Shown here piece after piece: positions 32,497-42,468 of a DNA stretch of 64,000 nucleotides. The stretch is from an uncultured Clostridia bacterium (lineage in GTDB: Bacteria > Bacillota > Clostridia > TANB77 > CAG-508). The stretch lies in the NCBI GenBank assembly GCA_949443285.1, contig CASSLW010000007.1, forward strand, positions 1 through 64,000. Reading direction: 5' to 3'. The notes below the pieces were generated by a model, which saw only the letters and a list, made by a program, of their open reading frames with translations, was not told where the DNA came from and searched no databases. Position 1 is the first letter of the stretch; the number at the start of each line of letters is the position of its first letter. A program made the position numbers and the translations under genes.

Positions 32497-33312
32497 TTAT
32501 AATATATATTGGTTATATAATAAGATTAAAGTAAATATTGTTATATTTATTGCCCCTAAGTAAAAACCTATACTGATTTCTTTAGCTATCTGCTTGTCAG
32601 TTTTCTTTTGCTTATTTTTTATATCTTTTAGTTTATATATTAACAAGTAAATTGCTATTGCTAGTAATGCTATTATTATTGAAAGTGATGTTACATATTC
32701 TCCTGTAAACATTATCATCGTTATTATGCTTAATAGTACTCCATTTACATATGTGCTTTTTGCATATTTTCGTAATGTTATTGTGTCTAAGATTAGTACT
32801 ATTATATATGCTACTAGATATATGCCATATCTATATATATTAGCGTTTTCTACTATGCATAGATATATCATATATGCTATTGATATTACTATTCCATAGA
32901 TATTTACACTTTTTTCTATTTTTCTATTTTCTTTGTCTATTCCACACATTAATATTATAAATGTTAGGTATAGTGCTGTGAATATTAGTTGTGCAACAAT
33001 TTCTAAGTTTAAGTTGTATATGCTTAGTTTCATTGCATATGCTATTGTTACAAATAGTATTCCTGATAGTATTTCTAGTATTAAATATCTTGGTCTTATT
33101 TTTTCTTTGCAATATCTGCATTTTCCACCTAAAAAGATGTAGCTAAATATTGGAAACAAGTCTAATAAACCTAATTTGTGGTCACAATTAGGACAGTATG
33201 AGTGTGTGTATATTATGTCTTGTTTTTTTGGTATTCTGTGTACTGCTAGTGTGTAGAAGCTTCCAAATAGTGCTCCTATTATGAATATTAGTATATATAG
33301 TATTGCTTCCAT
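32497..33312 (-). CDS. pilD: prepilin peptidase
   Basis: GALFGSFYTLAVHRIPK; CPNCDHKLGLLDLFPIFSYIFLGGKCRYCKEKI. Confidence 0.92.
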   Translation of the reverse strand: MEAILYILIFIIGALFGSFYTLAVHRIPKKQDIIYTHSYCPNCDHKLGLLDLFPIFSYIFLGGKCRYCKEKIRPRYLILEILSGILFVTIAYAMKLSIYNLNLEIVAQLIFTALYLTFIILMCGIDKENRKIEKSVNIYGIVISIAYMIYLCIVENANIYRYGIYLVAYIIVLILDTITLRKYAKSTYVNGVLLSIITMIMFTGEYVTSLSIIIALLAIAIYLLIYKLKDIKNKQKKTDKQIAKEISIGFYLGAINITIFTLILLYNQYIL

Positions 33313-33385
33313 TTTTTCTTTTTCCTTCTTTTATAATTTAAGCCATACACACGAAGTGTGCGTATGGCTTTGTTATTTTTAATTA

Positions 33386-33847
33386 TTAAGAACCTGATTC
33401 GTTTTTAAATGTATCTGTCCAAATAATTGTTCCGTTTTTTTGAATGTCTCCTGATGATTGTAAATATGTTCTATCCTTTGTTTTTGATTTGATTAGTACT
33501 GTATTATCTGCACATGTAACTGTAAAATCAGCGTTACTAGCATTTGCTGTTACAACTCTAGATGTAATTCTATTTGCTACTGCTACTTGAACACTTGTTA
33601 ATGTATCATCTTTTTTAACATATTCACTTTCATAGTAATCAGTAATACCTTCTGATGCTGTTAAATTTACTTGGTCTTTTAAAGCTCCAATTTCATTAAC
33701 AATTTTAGAGTCTGATGCTCTTGTTAATAATCCGTTCTCACCTGATAACATAGCGATTGCTACACCAGCTAATATTAGAAGAACGATAATTGTTATAACT
33801 AAAGCGATAAGTGTTATACCTTTATTATTTTTCATTTGTTTTTTCAC
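33386..33847 (-). CDS. type IV pilin, intact
   Basis: NKGITLIALVITIIVLLILAGVAIAMLSGENGLLTRA. Confidence 0.88.
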   Translation of the reverse strand: MKKQMKNNKGITLIALVITIIVLLILAGVAIAMLSGENGLLTRASDSKIVNEIGALKDQVNLTASEGITDYYESEYVKKDDTLTSVQVAVANRITSRVVTANASNADFTVTCADNTVLIKSKTKDRTYLQSSGDIQKNGTIIWTDTFKNESGS

Positions 33848-33925
33848 CCCTTTTCTTTTGACAAATTTTATTTGGCTTATCTTTACTATTAAAATAATTA
33901 TAAAGATAACGTTAATAACTAAATT

Positions 33926-34378
33926 TTATTTGGTTCCTGTATTTTGGAAGAACTTACCTTCTGAAGAAGAACCATTGTTGTTTGTTCCTGCATTTCCATT
34001 TGAGTTTGAATTACTGTTGCTATTTGAACCTGTATTATTATTTGTTGTTCCATTTCCTGAGTTTGCTGTTCCAGGGTTTTCTGCTGCTTCTCCAACTTCT
34101 GCAAATGGATTAGCTTTTCCTGGTTTATAATTTTGTGTTCTTTGGAAATTATTTAAATCTGCTGCATTTACTGTATATGTCATAACAATTTGGCTATCGT
34201 CAATATGCTCTGACGCTGCTAATTCTTCTTTTGTCTCAGCTGGTATTGTATATGCAACTTCACTTGGTAAAGTTTTTGATAACGGAACATATTTATATAA
34301 TAGTATTCCCAAAACAAGTATTATAGCTAAACATAGTAATAATACAAGTATTAGTTCTTTAATAACTGACTTAACCAT
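33926..34378 (-). CDS. pilus operon membrane protein with Asn/Gly/Ser-rich tail
   Basis: single TM near N-terminus; NNNTGSNSNSNSNSNGNAGTNNNGSSS. Confidence 0.55.
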   Translation of the reverse strand: MVKSVIKELILVLLLCLAIILVLGILLYKYVPLSKTLPSEVAYTIPAETKEELAASEHIDDSQIVMTYTVNAADLNNFQRTQNYKPGKANPFAEVGEAAENPGTANSGNGTTNNNTGSNSNSNSNSNGNAGTNNNGSSSEGKFFQNTGTK

Positions 34379-34393
34379 TGTTTTTCTCCTTTT

Positions 34394-35155
34394 TTATCTT
34401 GCAACATTTGTGTTGCTTGTATTTGTTGTAGTATTTGCACTGTTTGTATTTGTTGTGTTTGTGCTGTTAGTTGTAGTATTTGTGTTTCCTGTATTTGATG
34501 CATTGTTTGGATTATTGCTATCCATTTGTCCATCTATTTCTGGTGTAACATTTGGATTGCTTGTTGTTGTTGTATTTATTTTTTCTATTGCTATTCCCCT
34601 ACAAGTGAAGTTTGCTTCTAGTGTTTCTCCTGAACTTGAAGGTTTCATATTAAAGTTTTCTATTTTAAATCCTAATGTACTGTCGTTTTCAATTGCTGAT
34701 ATAAAATCTAGTATTGAAATATATCTTCCTGTTACTGTAAATTTTATATTGTAAATTCCTTGTGCAGCACCTGTTTCATAAACTATTTTTGCTTCTGCAC
34801 CTTGTTTTGTTGCATGGTTTCCTAATTTAACCATTAATGTTTCATTTTCATATTTTTCTATTTGATTAGCTGCTTGTATTTCTGAATCTTCACTTATTGC
34901 TGTCATATCTTCGTAGTTTTTCTTTTCTTCTTTAAGTTTTTTTGTATCAGTTGTAACAGTGTTTATAGCTTGTACATAATCTTTTTCTGCTAATTTTCCT
35001 GCTTCTTGAATTTTTTGGTCTAAACTTGCATTTTTTGCCTCTATTCCTTTAATTCCAAGTATTTCAATTGAGCCAATACTTATTCCTTGAACAAAAGTGT
35101 AAACAGAAAGACCTGCTAATAATGCTATCAAAATTAATATTAATAATTTTTTCAT
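34394..35155 (-). CDS. PilO-like pilus assembly protein with Asn/Thr-rich tail
   Basis: N-terminal TM, coiled coil, ISILDFISAIENDSTLGFKIENFNMKP, position next to pilM. Confidence 0.6.
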   Translation of the reverse strand: MKKLLILILIALLAGLSVYTFVQGISIGSIEILGIKGIEAKNASLDQKIQEAGKLAEKDYVQAINTVTTDTKKLKEEKKNYEDMTAISEDSEIQAANQIEKYENETLMVKLGNHATKQGAEAKIVYETGAAQGIYNIKFTVTGRYISILDFISAIENDSTLGFKIENFNMKPSSSGETLEANFTCRGIAIEKINTTTTSNPNVTPEIDGQMDSNNPNNASNTGNTNTTTNSTNTTNTNSANTTTNTSNTNVAR

Positions 35156-36819
35156 GGCAATTCTCCTTCTATTGTTACTGCAATCTCACCATTATCTTTT
35201 TGTCCTGCTGTTGATATTACATCATTTAATATAACTTCTGTTTTTAGTTTTGCTATAAAGTATCCTAGTTGTTCATATTTTTTTGATTTAGCAGTAATTT
35301 TTATATGTGTTCCTGATGTGTTATCAATTGAAGTTAATTGAACACCTTCTGGAATTACTGACATTATTTGATTTAGTAAATTTGGAATTGCATTTCTAGT
35401 TTTTGTTCTATCTGTAATTCTATCATTTGCATCTTCTAAATTTTTAATCATTGTTGTATATTCATTTGTTCTTGATTTTACTTTTTCATCATCTGCTTTA
35501 GCAAGTGATATTTGTTGCTTTGTTGCAGTTATTGATTCATTTGCTTCTTCTTGTTTCTTTTCCATTTGATTATTTAGTAGTATTGCAAATCCACTATAAA
35601 TTATTAATAGAACAAGCAAATATGCAGCAATTCTAACTAACCCTTTTTCAGTTTTGTCTAATGCTTGATTTAAATCCCATGTAAACCAATTTCCAATGTT
35701 TTTTTGTTCTGATTTAGTTTTGTCTGGATTGACTTCTAGTTTTAGCCAACCTGGAAGTTTATCTGAAAAACTTTGAGTTTTAAAGTTCATTCCAGCAATT
35801 CCTTCATCTAAGCCCATTAGTGCAAGTGATATCGCTGTATTTACTTCTATATAATCTTTTATACTGATATCTTTTGTTTGTTGTACAAAGTATGGTTTTA
35901 ATATTTCGCAGTTTACTTCTGGTAGGTATTCTTGGAAATACAAATCCGCATTGTTTATTAATGCTGATGTACCTGTTAAGTATACTGTTTTTATTTTTTC
36001 TCCATTTGCATTTACTATTTTTTTCACTTGTCCTACTATTGTATATAATGTAGGCATAATGTCTTCTAAATAGTTTGTTTCACTTTCTTGTAAATCTTTT
36101 CCTTCTGATGTATATATTGTTGTGTTTTTACAAATTTCATATGATTTTGAATATGAGTTTTCTTTTATATTTATAGCATCTAATATTTGTGAGCTTCCTT
36201 CTTCTAATATATCTATATTTGAAACTTTGTTATCTATAATAGTTGTGATTGTTGTTTTATCTTCTATGTTTACTATTAATGCTCCTGGTTCTTTACTTGT
36301 TTTTATTAAGTTTGGTAATGACATAGATATTGGAGAAATGTTTACTAATTTATAATCGCTTAATTGTTGCATTCTCTTGTTTAGTTCTATTTTGTTATCT
36401 GCTATGTGGATTATTTTTAGCTTTTCTTTATCTAGTTGATTATCTACAACTGCATATCTTGTTTCAAATACATTTGGATTATATCCTTTGTCTGTACAGT
36501 AAGCATCAAATTCTGTTTTTATTGCTTTTTGTAAGTCATTTTTTGTTATTAATGCAAACATATTAAAATAGTTGTACATTTCTTCAGACAAGTTAATACT
36601 AATAGGTGTTTTTTGGCTATATGTTTCTTCTATTACTTGTCTTATAGCATCACCTATTTTGTCATAAAATTTAATCCCAAATGTTTCTACTTTTAAATTG
36701 TCATGATCTTTTATTACTTTGGCATATTTAATTAAATGTTCTTCAATATATAGTCCTAAACAGCTTGACATTCTTCTTTTATATGGTTCTAATGCTAGAC
36801 CATATTCTCCTTTCTCCAT
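35152..36819 (-). CDS. pilM: PilM-PilN fusion-like pilus assembly protein
   Basis: PilM-like actin-fold region followed by TM and PilN-like C-terminus in one 555-aa ORF. Confidence 0.7.
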   Translation of the reverse strand: MEKGEYGLALEPYKRRMSSCLGLYIEEHLIKYAKVIKDHDNLKVETFGIKFYDKIGDAIRQVIEETYSQKTPISINLSEEMYNYFNMFALITKNDLQKAIKTEFDAYCTDKGYNPNVFETRYAVVDNQLDKEKLKIIHIADNKIELNKRMQQLSDYKLVNISPISMSLPNLIKTSKEPGALIVNIEDKTTITTIIDNKVSNIDILEEGSSQILDAINIKENSYSKSYEICKNTTIYTSEGKDLQESETNYLEDIMPTLYTIVGQVKKIVNANGEKIKTVYLTGTSALINNADLYFQEYLPEVNCEILKPYFVQQTKDISIKDYIEVNTAISLALMGLDEGIAGMNFKTQSFSDKLPGWLKLEVNPDKTKSEQKNIGNWFTWDLNQALDKTEKGLVRIAAYLLVLLIIYSGFAILLNNQMEKKQEEANESITATKQQISLAKADDEKVKSRTNEYTTMIKNLEDANDRITDRTKTRNAIPNLLNQIMSVIPEGVQLTSIDNTSGTHIKITAKSKKYEQLGYFIAKLKTEVILNDVISTAGQKDNGEIAVTIEGELP

Positions 36820-37040
36820 TTTTTTCTGTTGTATTTTACAGTTGTTTTCTTTTTTTGTGTTATATTTTTATTTTTGCTATTTAATAAAAAAACATACTTG
36901 CATATATTTTACAAAATTCTATTTTTTTCTTCGAATAATTGCTAATTACATATATATTTTATTTTTTATTAGAAAAAAGTCAATATGTTTAATGCAACTG
37001 TAATTAAAATGTAATGTAATTGTAATATATCTTTTTCAGC

Positions 37041-38397
37041 TTATTTTTTTATCATTTTACATATAAAAAATCCGTCAGTTTTCTCATTTTGATATACTTG
37101 TAAAAATTCATCCTTTAAGAAGGATTCAAAGTAATTTCTTTCATTTTTTGAAGCTTTTGGAAGTTCTATTTGTTTTATATTGAAATTTGAATTTTTTTCT
37201 AAAAATTTTCTTATTATATTTTCGTTTTCTTCCTTTAAAATACTACAAGTTGAATATACTAATTCTCCTTTTGGCTTTAAGTATTTGCTACATACTTGTA
37301 AAATTTGCATTTGTATTTTTGAAATTTCTTCTATATCTTCTTTTTTCCTTTGCCATTTAATATCTGGTTTTCTTTTAAGAACGCCTATCCCTAGGCATGG
37401 AACATCTAATAGTATCTTATCAAACTTCTCATAATTTTCTTCATTATATATAGTAGCATCTTTTACTTCTGTTTTTATTATATCTACTCCAAGTCTCTTG
37501 GCAGTCTCTTCTACAAGTTTTGTTCTGTGTTCATGTATGTCCCATGCTTCAATTTCAGCATCGTTTTCCACAATTTGTGCCAAATATGTGGTTTTTCCTC
37601 CTGGACTACTACATGCGTCTAATATTTTTTCTTGCTTTTTAGGATTTAAAATTATAGCTGTTAAACCTGCTGCTTCATCTTGTACACTAAATAGGCCTTC
37701 TTTAAACTCTTTTAAATTTTCTATATTTTTCACTTTATTCAAAACTAGAAAATCCGCTAAAATTCCGCTCTTCTACATCTATTCCTTTTTGTTCTAATCT
37801 TTGTTGTAATTGTTGTTTAGTCGTTTTTAGTGTGTTTACTCTTATAGAAAGTTTTGGTCTTATATTTGAACTTTTGCAAATTTCTTCAACTTTTTCTATT
37901 GTTAATCCGTCTTTTAACAATTCTTGTATTATCCACTCTGGCATTGATGTAGTTTTAGAAATTCTTTCGATATTTTCTTCTAATTGGTTCAATTCTTGGT
38001 AATCTTCTTTTGTAACTTTTCTTAAAATAGCATTTGTAAAACCACTGCTACTCTTGTGCCCATATCTTTTGCTTAAAGTTACCCCTTCATTCACTGCTGC
38101 CGATTTCGGAATTTTATCCAAAAATATTATTTGATAAATACTCATTCTTAATATGTTCAAAATCCATGGTGAAATTTTTTTAAGTTTTATATTTGAATAT
38201 TTTTTTATAATTTCATCTAAAGTTAATCTCCAAGTCGTCACTCCGTAAACAATTTCTGAAATTAATCCAATATCTTTTTGTGTTAAATCCTTTCTATTTT
38301 CATTTAACATTTCATCCAATGCAATGTTAGAATATGCTTTTTCTTTATCTATTTTATATAAAATTTTTAATGCTAATTCTCTTGCTTTATCTACCAT
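37041..38397 (-). CDS. rsmB: 16S rRNA m5C methyltransferase RsmB, in two frames joined by a +1 shift at CGGA
   Basis: 220-aa NusB-domain part ends at VEE; 233-aa methyltransferase part (LDACSSPGGKTTYLA) joins via GILADFLVLNKVKNIENLKEF. Confidence 0.93.
37764..37767 (-). other. +1 frameshift site GAG-C-GGA-ATT in rsmB
   Basis: in-frame CGG; skipping C restores IDVEE-G-ILADFLVLNKVK. Confidence 0.86.
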
Positions 38398-38558
38398 TAT
38401 TGTTTCCCACTTTCTTAATTTTATTATATTGGCACCTATACTTATTTTGAATTTGTTTTTTTGATTATATAATTTTTTTGTATTATTTTCTACTATTTTT
38501 GCATATTTTTTCTAAGTTGTGGAAAAGATAATTTTAAAAGCTAATTTGGAGGTTTATT

Positions 38559-38777
38559 ATGGATATAAAAAAACATTTAATTATCACAGGAAACTCAACA
38601 GTTTCTTGGAAAGACGCTATTGTAAAAGCAATTGCAGAAGCATCAAAAACAATTGATTATATATCAGAAGTCAAAATTTTAGAACAAAGAGCCACTGTTG
38701 ATGGCGATAAAATCAATGAATATTTTGTAGATTTAGATTTAAGTTTTGTTATTGACTTAAATAGAAAAACTAATTAA
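38559..38777 (+). CDS. dodecin family protein
   Basis: GNSTVSWKDAIVKAIAEASKTIDYISEVKI. Confidence 0.82.
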   Translation: MDIKKHLIITGNSTVSWKDAIVKAIAEASKTIDYISEVKILEQRATVDGDKINEYFVDLDLSFVIDLNRKTN

Positions 38778-38792
38778 GGAGGTAAATTTAAA

Positions 38793-39260
38793 ATGACGAA
38801 CCCTTTAGAAACAAAACAAACTTATCAAAACTATGTAGACCAAAAATCACCAAACTCACCAATCTTAAAAAACTGCTTTTGGGCATTTATCATTGGTGGA
38901 ATAATATGTACAATTGGTCAAATCATACTTAATATATGTAAAGAACGTGGACTTGATACACAAACATCAGGCACAATAGTTTCCATTATTTTAATAGGAC
39001 TTGCCGCCTTTTTAACTGGTTTAAACCTATTCAACAAACTTGGGAAAATCGCTGGAGCTGGTTCATTAATTCCAATTACAGGATTTGCAAACTCAATTGT
39101 ATCACCTGCCATGGAATACAAATCTGAAGGCTATGTAATGGGTGTTGGTGGAAAAATGTTCACAGTTGCAGGACCTGTTCTAGTATTCGGTATTTCGGCA
39201 TCAATATTGGTTGGCATTATTTATTTAATATTTAATACCCAAGCAATAACATTAGTGTAG
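38793..39260 (+). CDS. spoVAC: stage V sporulation protein AC
   Basis: FWAFIIGGIICTIGQ; AGAGSLIPITGFANSIVSPAMEYKSEGYVMGVG. Confidence 0.92.
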   Translation: MTNPLETKQTYQNYVDQKSPNSPILKNCFWAFIIGGIICTIGQIILNICKERGLDTQTSGTIVSIILIGLAAFLTGLNLFNKLGKIAGAGSLIPITGFANSIVSPAMEYKSEGYVMGVGGKMFTVAGPVLVFGISASILVGIIYLIFNTQAITLV

Positions 39261-39354
39261 TGTCCATTGGTGTCCATTGGGGACGTTTCTTTTGGGACAA
39301 AAATGTCCATTTGGAAACGTCCCTATGGGACAAAAATGTCCACTGGGGACACAT
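39261..39354. repeat. family B palindromic repeat inside the spoVA operon
   Basis: gtccattggggacgtttcttttgggacaaaaatgtccatttggaaacgtccc...gtccactggggacac. Confidence 0.8.
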
Positions 39355-39381
39355 CTATAATTTATAATAGGAGATGATTTT

Positions 39382-40383
39382 TTGGAAAAGTTAGGTAAAC
39401 AAACTATAAAATTTAATAATCCACCGACAATTACTGCTACTGCTAGTATTGTTGGTCCAAAGGAATCTCAAGGTCCTTTGGCAAAGTATTTTGATCAGAC
39501 TTTAGATGATGAATTTTGGGGAGAAAAAACTTGGGAAAAAGCTGAAAGTAAAATTATAAAAGAAACTGTAAATACTGTTGTTACTAAATCAGGTATTAGT
39601 AGCAATGAAATTGATTGCTTATTTGCAGGTGATTTATTAAATCAATGTATTTCTTCTAGTTTTGGATTAAGAGAAGTTGGTGTTCCATTTTTTGGAGTTT
39701 TTGGTGCTTGTTCAACTTTTGTAGAATCTATGAGCTTAGGTGCAATAGCGATTGAGGGTTTTGCAGAAAATGTAGTGTGTGCAACTTCTAGTCATTTTTG
39801 TAGCGCTGAGAAACAATTTAGGTTTCCATTAGAATTAGGAAATCAAAGACCTCAAACTAGTCAATGGACTGTTACAGGCGCTGGAGCTGTAGTTCTTTCT
39901 AAAAATGGAAGTGGTCCTTTCATTACTCACATTACTCCTGGAAAAATCGTGGATATGGGTATTAAGGATGCAAATAATATGGGTGCTGCTATGGCTCCTG
40001 CATTTGTAGACACTCTAATTACTCATTTTCTAGATACTGGAAGAAATCCTAGTTATTATGATGCAATAATAAGTGGAGATTTGGGTCATGTTGGTAAGGA
40101 AATTGCAATTGACCTTGCTAAAACTCAAGGATATAATATTAAGTCGAACTATAATGATTGTGGTGTTTTGATTTTTGACAAAAATTCTCAAGATACTCAT
40201 TCAGGCGGTAGTGGTTGTGCTTGCTGTGGTACTGTTTTTTCAGGATATTTGTTTAAACAGTTGCAAGAAAAGAAATATAAAAAGATTTTATTAATCGCTA
40301 CTGGTGCTTTAACTAATTCGACTACTTCTCAACAGGGTGAGAGTATTCCGGGAATTGCTCATGCAATTAGTATTGAACTTTAA
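39382..40383 (+). CDS. spoVAD: stage V sporulation protein AD (TTG start)
   Basis: EKLGKQTIKFNNPPTITATASIVGPKESQGPL. Confidence 0.93.
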   Translation: MEKLGKQTIKFNNPPTITATASIVGPKESQGPLAKYFDQTLDDEFWGEKTWEKAESKIIKETVNTVVTKSGISSNEIDCLFAGDLLNQCISSSFGLREVGVPFFGVFGACSTFVESMSLGAIAIEGFAENVVCATSSHFCSAEKQFRFPLELGNQRPQTSQWTVTGAGAVVLSKNGSGPFITHITPGKIVDMGIKDANNMGAAMAPAFVDTLITHFLDTGRNPSYYDAIISGDLGHVGKEIAIDLAKTQGYNIKSNYNDCGVLIFDKNSQDTHSGGSGCACCGTVFSGYLFKQLQEKKYKKILLIATGALTNSTTSQQGESIPGIAHAISIEL

Positions 40384-40447
40384 ATTATTGAACTGAAATT
40401 TTAAGTTTTTAAAAATAGACATCAATTGATAGAAAGGAGATTTTTTT

Positions 40448-40840
40448 ATGGATATAAATTGGGCTAATGTTTTCGATTGGATGATATTGCTTAAATGTTT
40501 TGTGACTGGTGGAATTATTTGTATAATTGGTCAAATTTTAATTGACAAGACTAAGCTTACACCTGCTAGAATATTGGTTATTTTCGTTACAACTGGTGCA
40601 ATTTTAGGTGGGCTTGGAATATATAAATATTTAGTTGATTTTGCTGGCGCTGGAGCTACCGTTCCTCTTACTGGCTTTGGATATAATTTAGCTAAAGGTG
40701 CAATTGAAGGTGTTAAAGAAAGCGGATTAGTTGGTGCTTTTGTTGGTGGTGTTAAAGCTTCTGCTGGTGGTATTGCTGCTGCTGTGTTCTTTGGTTACCT
40801 CGCTGCTCTTATTTCTAAACCTAAAATGAAAAAGCAATAA
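40448..40840 (+). CDS. spoVAE: stage V sporulation protein AE
   Basis: GAGATVPLTGFGYNLAKGAIEGVKE. Confidence 0.9.
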   Translation: MDINWANVFDWMILLKCFVTGGIICIIGQILIDKTKLTPARILVIFVTTGAILGGLGIYKYLVDFAGAGATVPLTGFGYNLAKGAIEGVKESGLVGAFVGGVKASAGGIAAAVFFGYLAALISKPKMKKQ

Positions 40841-40856
40841 CTTTCATTTTCGCACA

Positions 40857-40896
40857 AAAAAAATCGCTATTGGACTTTCCTAATAGCGTTTTTTTA
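40857..40896 (+). terminator. rho-independent terminator
   Basis: aaaaaaatcgctattggactttcctaatagcgttttttt. Confidence 0.75.
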
Positions 40897-40962
40897 TTAT
40901 TTACTTTGTTTTTATCGCTTACTTGCTTACTATAATTTCGAGCTTTGCTCAAGATTATTTAA

Positions 40963-41313
40963 CTATGCTTTTTTTGCGATTTCTGCAATTTCTGTAAATG
41001 CTTTTGGATCTGTTACAGCTATTTCTGCTAACATTTTTCTGTTTATTGCTACATTAGCTTTTTTTAATCCTGCAATCATTTTGCTGTATGTAGTTCCATT
41101 CATTCTTGCTGCTGCATTTATTCTTGCTATCCATAATTTTCTGAAATTACTTTTTTTATCTTTTCTTCCTACATATGCATATGATAAAGATTTCATAACT
41201 GCTTGGTTAGCGTTTCTAAATCTATAACTTTTTGCTCCGTAGTAACCTTTAGCTTGTTTTAATATTTTTTTGTGTCTTGCTCTTGTTGTTCTTCCTGATT
41301 TTACTCTTGCCAT
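40963..41313 (-). CDS. rplT: 50S ribosomal protein L20
   Basis: [29 protein letters not shown]. Confidence 0.97.
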   Translation of the reverse strand: MARVKSGRTTRARHKKILKQAKGYYGAKSYRFRNANQAVMKSLSYAYVGRKDKKSNFRKLWIARINAAARMNGTTYSKMIAGLKKANVAINRKMLAEIAVTDPKAFTEIAEIAKKA

Positions 41314-41346
41314 TTATTTCACCTTCCTATTCACCTTATTTAAAAT

Positions 41347-41550
41347 TTAATTGCCGTAAGGCAGTAATTTTTTAATTGTATTTTCGCATGTTTTGTCTGC
41401 ATATCCGTTTTGGATTCTTCCTGATTTCTTTTGTCTTTTTGTTTTATTTGCTAATAAGTGTCTTCTGTTTGATTTTGTTCTTTTTACTTTTCCTGTTGCT
41501 GTTAAAGAATATCTTTTCTTTGCAGCTTTGTTTGTTTTTAATTTTGGCAT
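41347..41550 (-). CDS. rpmI: 50S ribosomal protein L35
   Basis: MPKLKTNKAAKKRYSLTATGKVKR. Confidence 0.96.
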   Translation of the reverse strand: MPKLKTNKAAKKRYSLTATGKVKRTKSNRRHLLANKTKRQKKSGRIQNGYADKTCENTIKKLLPYGN

Positions 41551-41574
41551 AACTATGAACTCCTTTCGTTTTTT

Positions 41575-41629
41575 GTCCACTGGGGACGTTTCTTTTTGGA
41601 CATTTTTGTCCATTGGGGACACATCTTTA
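41575..41629. repeat. family B repeat between infC and rpmI
   Basis: gtccactggggacgtttctttttggacatttttgtccattggggacac. Confidence 0.8.
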
Positions 41630-41667
41630 TTTGCCCCTCTTAATTTTTATATTTTTGCTTCGCAGTT

Positions 41668-42183
41668 TTATTTATCTGCTTTTTTAGCTAAAATTGTAAA
41701 CATATTTCTACCTTCTAATTTAGGTTTCTTTTCAACAGTTGATACATCTTCTAATTCTTCTATAAACTTATTTAGAACTGCCTCTCCTGCTTTTGAGTTG
41801 TTTACTTCTCTTCCCCTAAATCTAACAGTAATTTTTACTTTGTTTCCGTCATTTAAAAACTTTCTTGCATTTTTAGATTTGAAACCAAAGTCGTGTTCCT
41901 CGATGTTTGGAGTAACTCTCAGTTCTTTTACTTCTAAAACTTTTTGCTTTTTCTTAGCTTCTTTCTCTTTCTTAGCTTGCTCAAATTTGTATTTTCCATA
42001 GTTCATTATTTTACAAACCACTGGATTTGCATTTGGCGCAACTAATACTAGATCTAAGTTTTTTTCTTCCGCTTTTTCTAAAGCTTCGTTTATAGAAATA
42101 ACTCCTAATTTTTCTCCGTTTTCTCCTATTAGTTGTACTTCTTTTGCTCTAATTTGTCTGTTGATTGGTAATTCTTGTTTTAT
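41668..42183 (-). CDS. infC: translation initiation factor IF-3, probable ATA start
   Basis: KQELPINRQIRAKEVQLIGENGEKLGVI; GGAGGTG-6 nt-ATA, no well-placed ATG. Confidence 0.9.
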   Translation of the reverse strand: MKQELPINRQIRAKEVQLIGENGEKLGVISINEALEKAEEKNLDLVLVAPNANPVVCKIMNYGKYKFEQAKKEKEAKKKQKVLEVKELRVTPNIEEHDFGFKSKNARKFLNDGNKVKITVRFRGREVNNSKAGEAVLNKFIEELEDVSTVEKKPKLEGRNMFTILAKKADK

Positions 42184-42336
42184 AAAAAACACCTCCAATA
42201 ATAAAAAAATTTGACTTTTGTTACAAGCCAAATTCAAAAATAACACTGACAAAGGTTTGTCAAAATTATTTAATTTCTAACCTTTTTCCCTACTTGGATA
42301 AGGTGAGAAGTTTGACTTCTTCTTGTAACGAATATT

Positions 42337-42366
42337 ATTATACACTATCTGACAAAGGTTTGTCAA
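42337..42366 (-). promoter_or_regulatory. sigma-A-type promoter upstream of infC
   Basis: TTGACA (42361-42366) and TATAAT (42337-42342), about 18-nt spacer. Confidence 0.8.
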
Positions 42367-42380
42367 GTATTTTTTCAAAA

Positions 42381-42468
42381 TTGCCACTAGGGACGGTCCT
42401 TTTTGGCAATTTATTGCCACTTTCCTCCGTCCCTGTTGGCAATTTTTTGCCAATAGGGACACTCCTTA
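42381..42468. repeat. family A palindromic repeat
   Basis: ttgccactagggacggtcctttttggcaa...ttggcaattttttgccaatagggaca. Confidence 0.8.
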
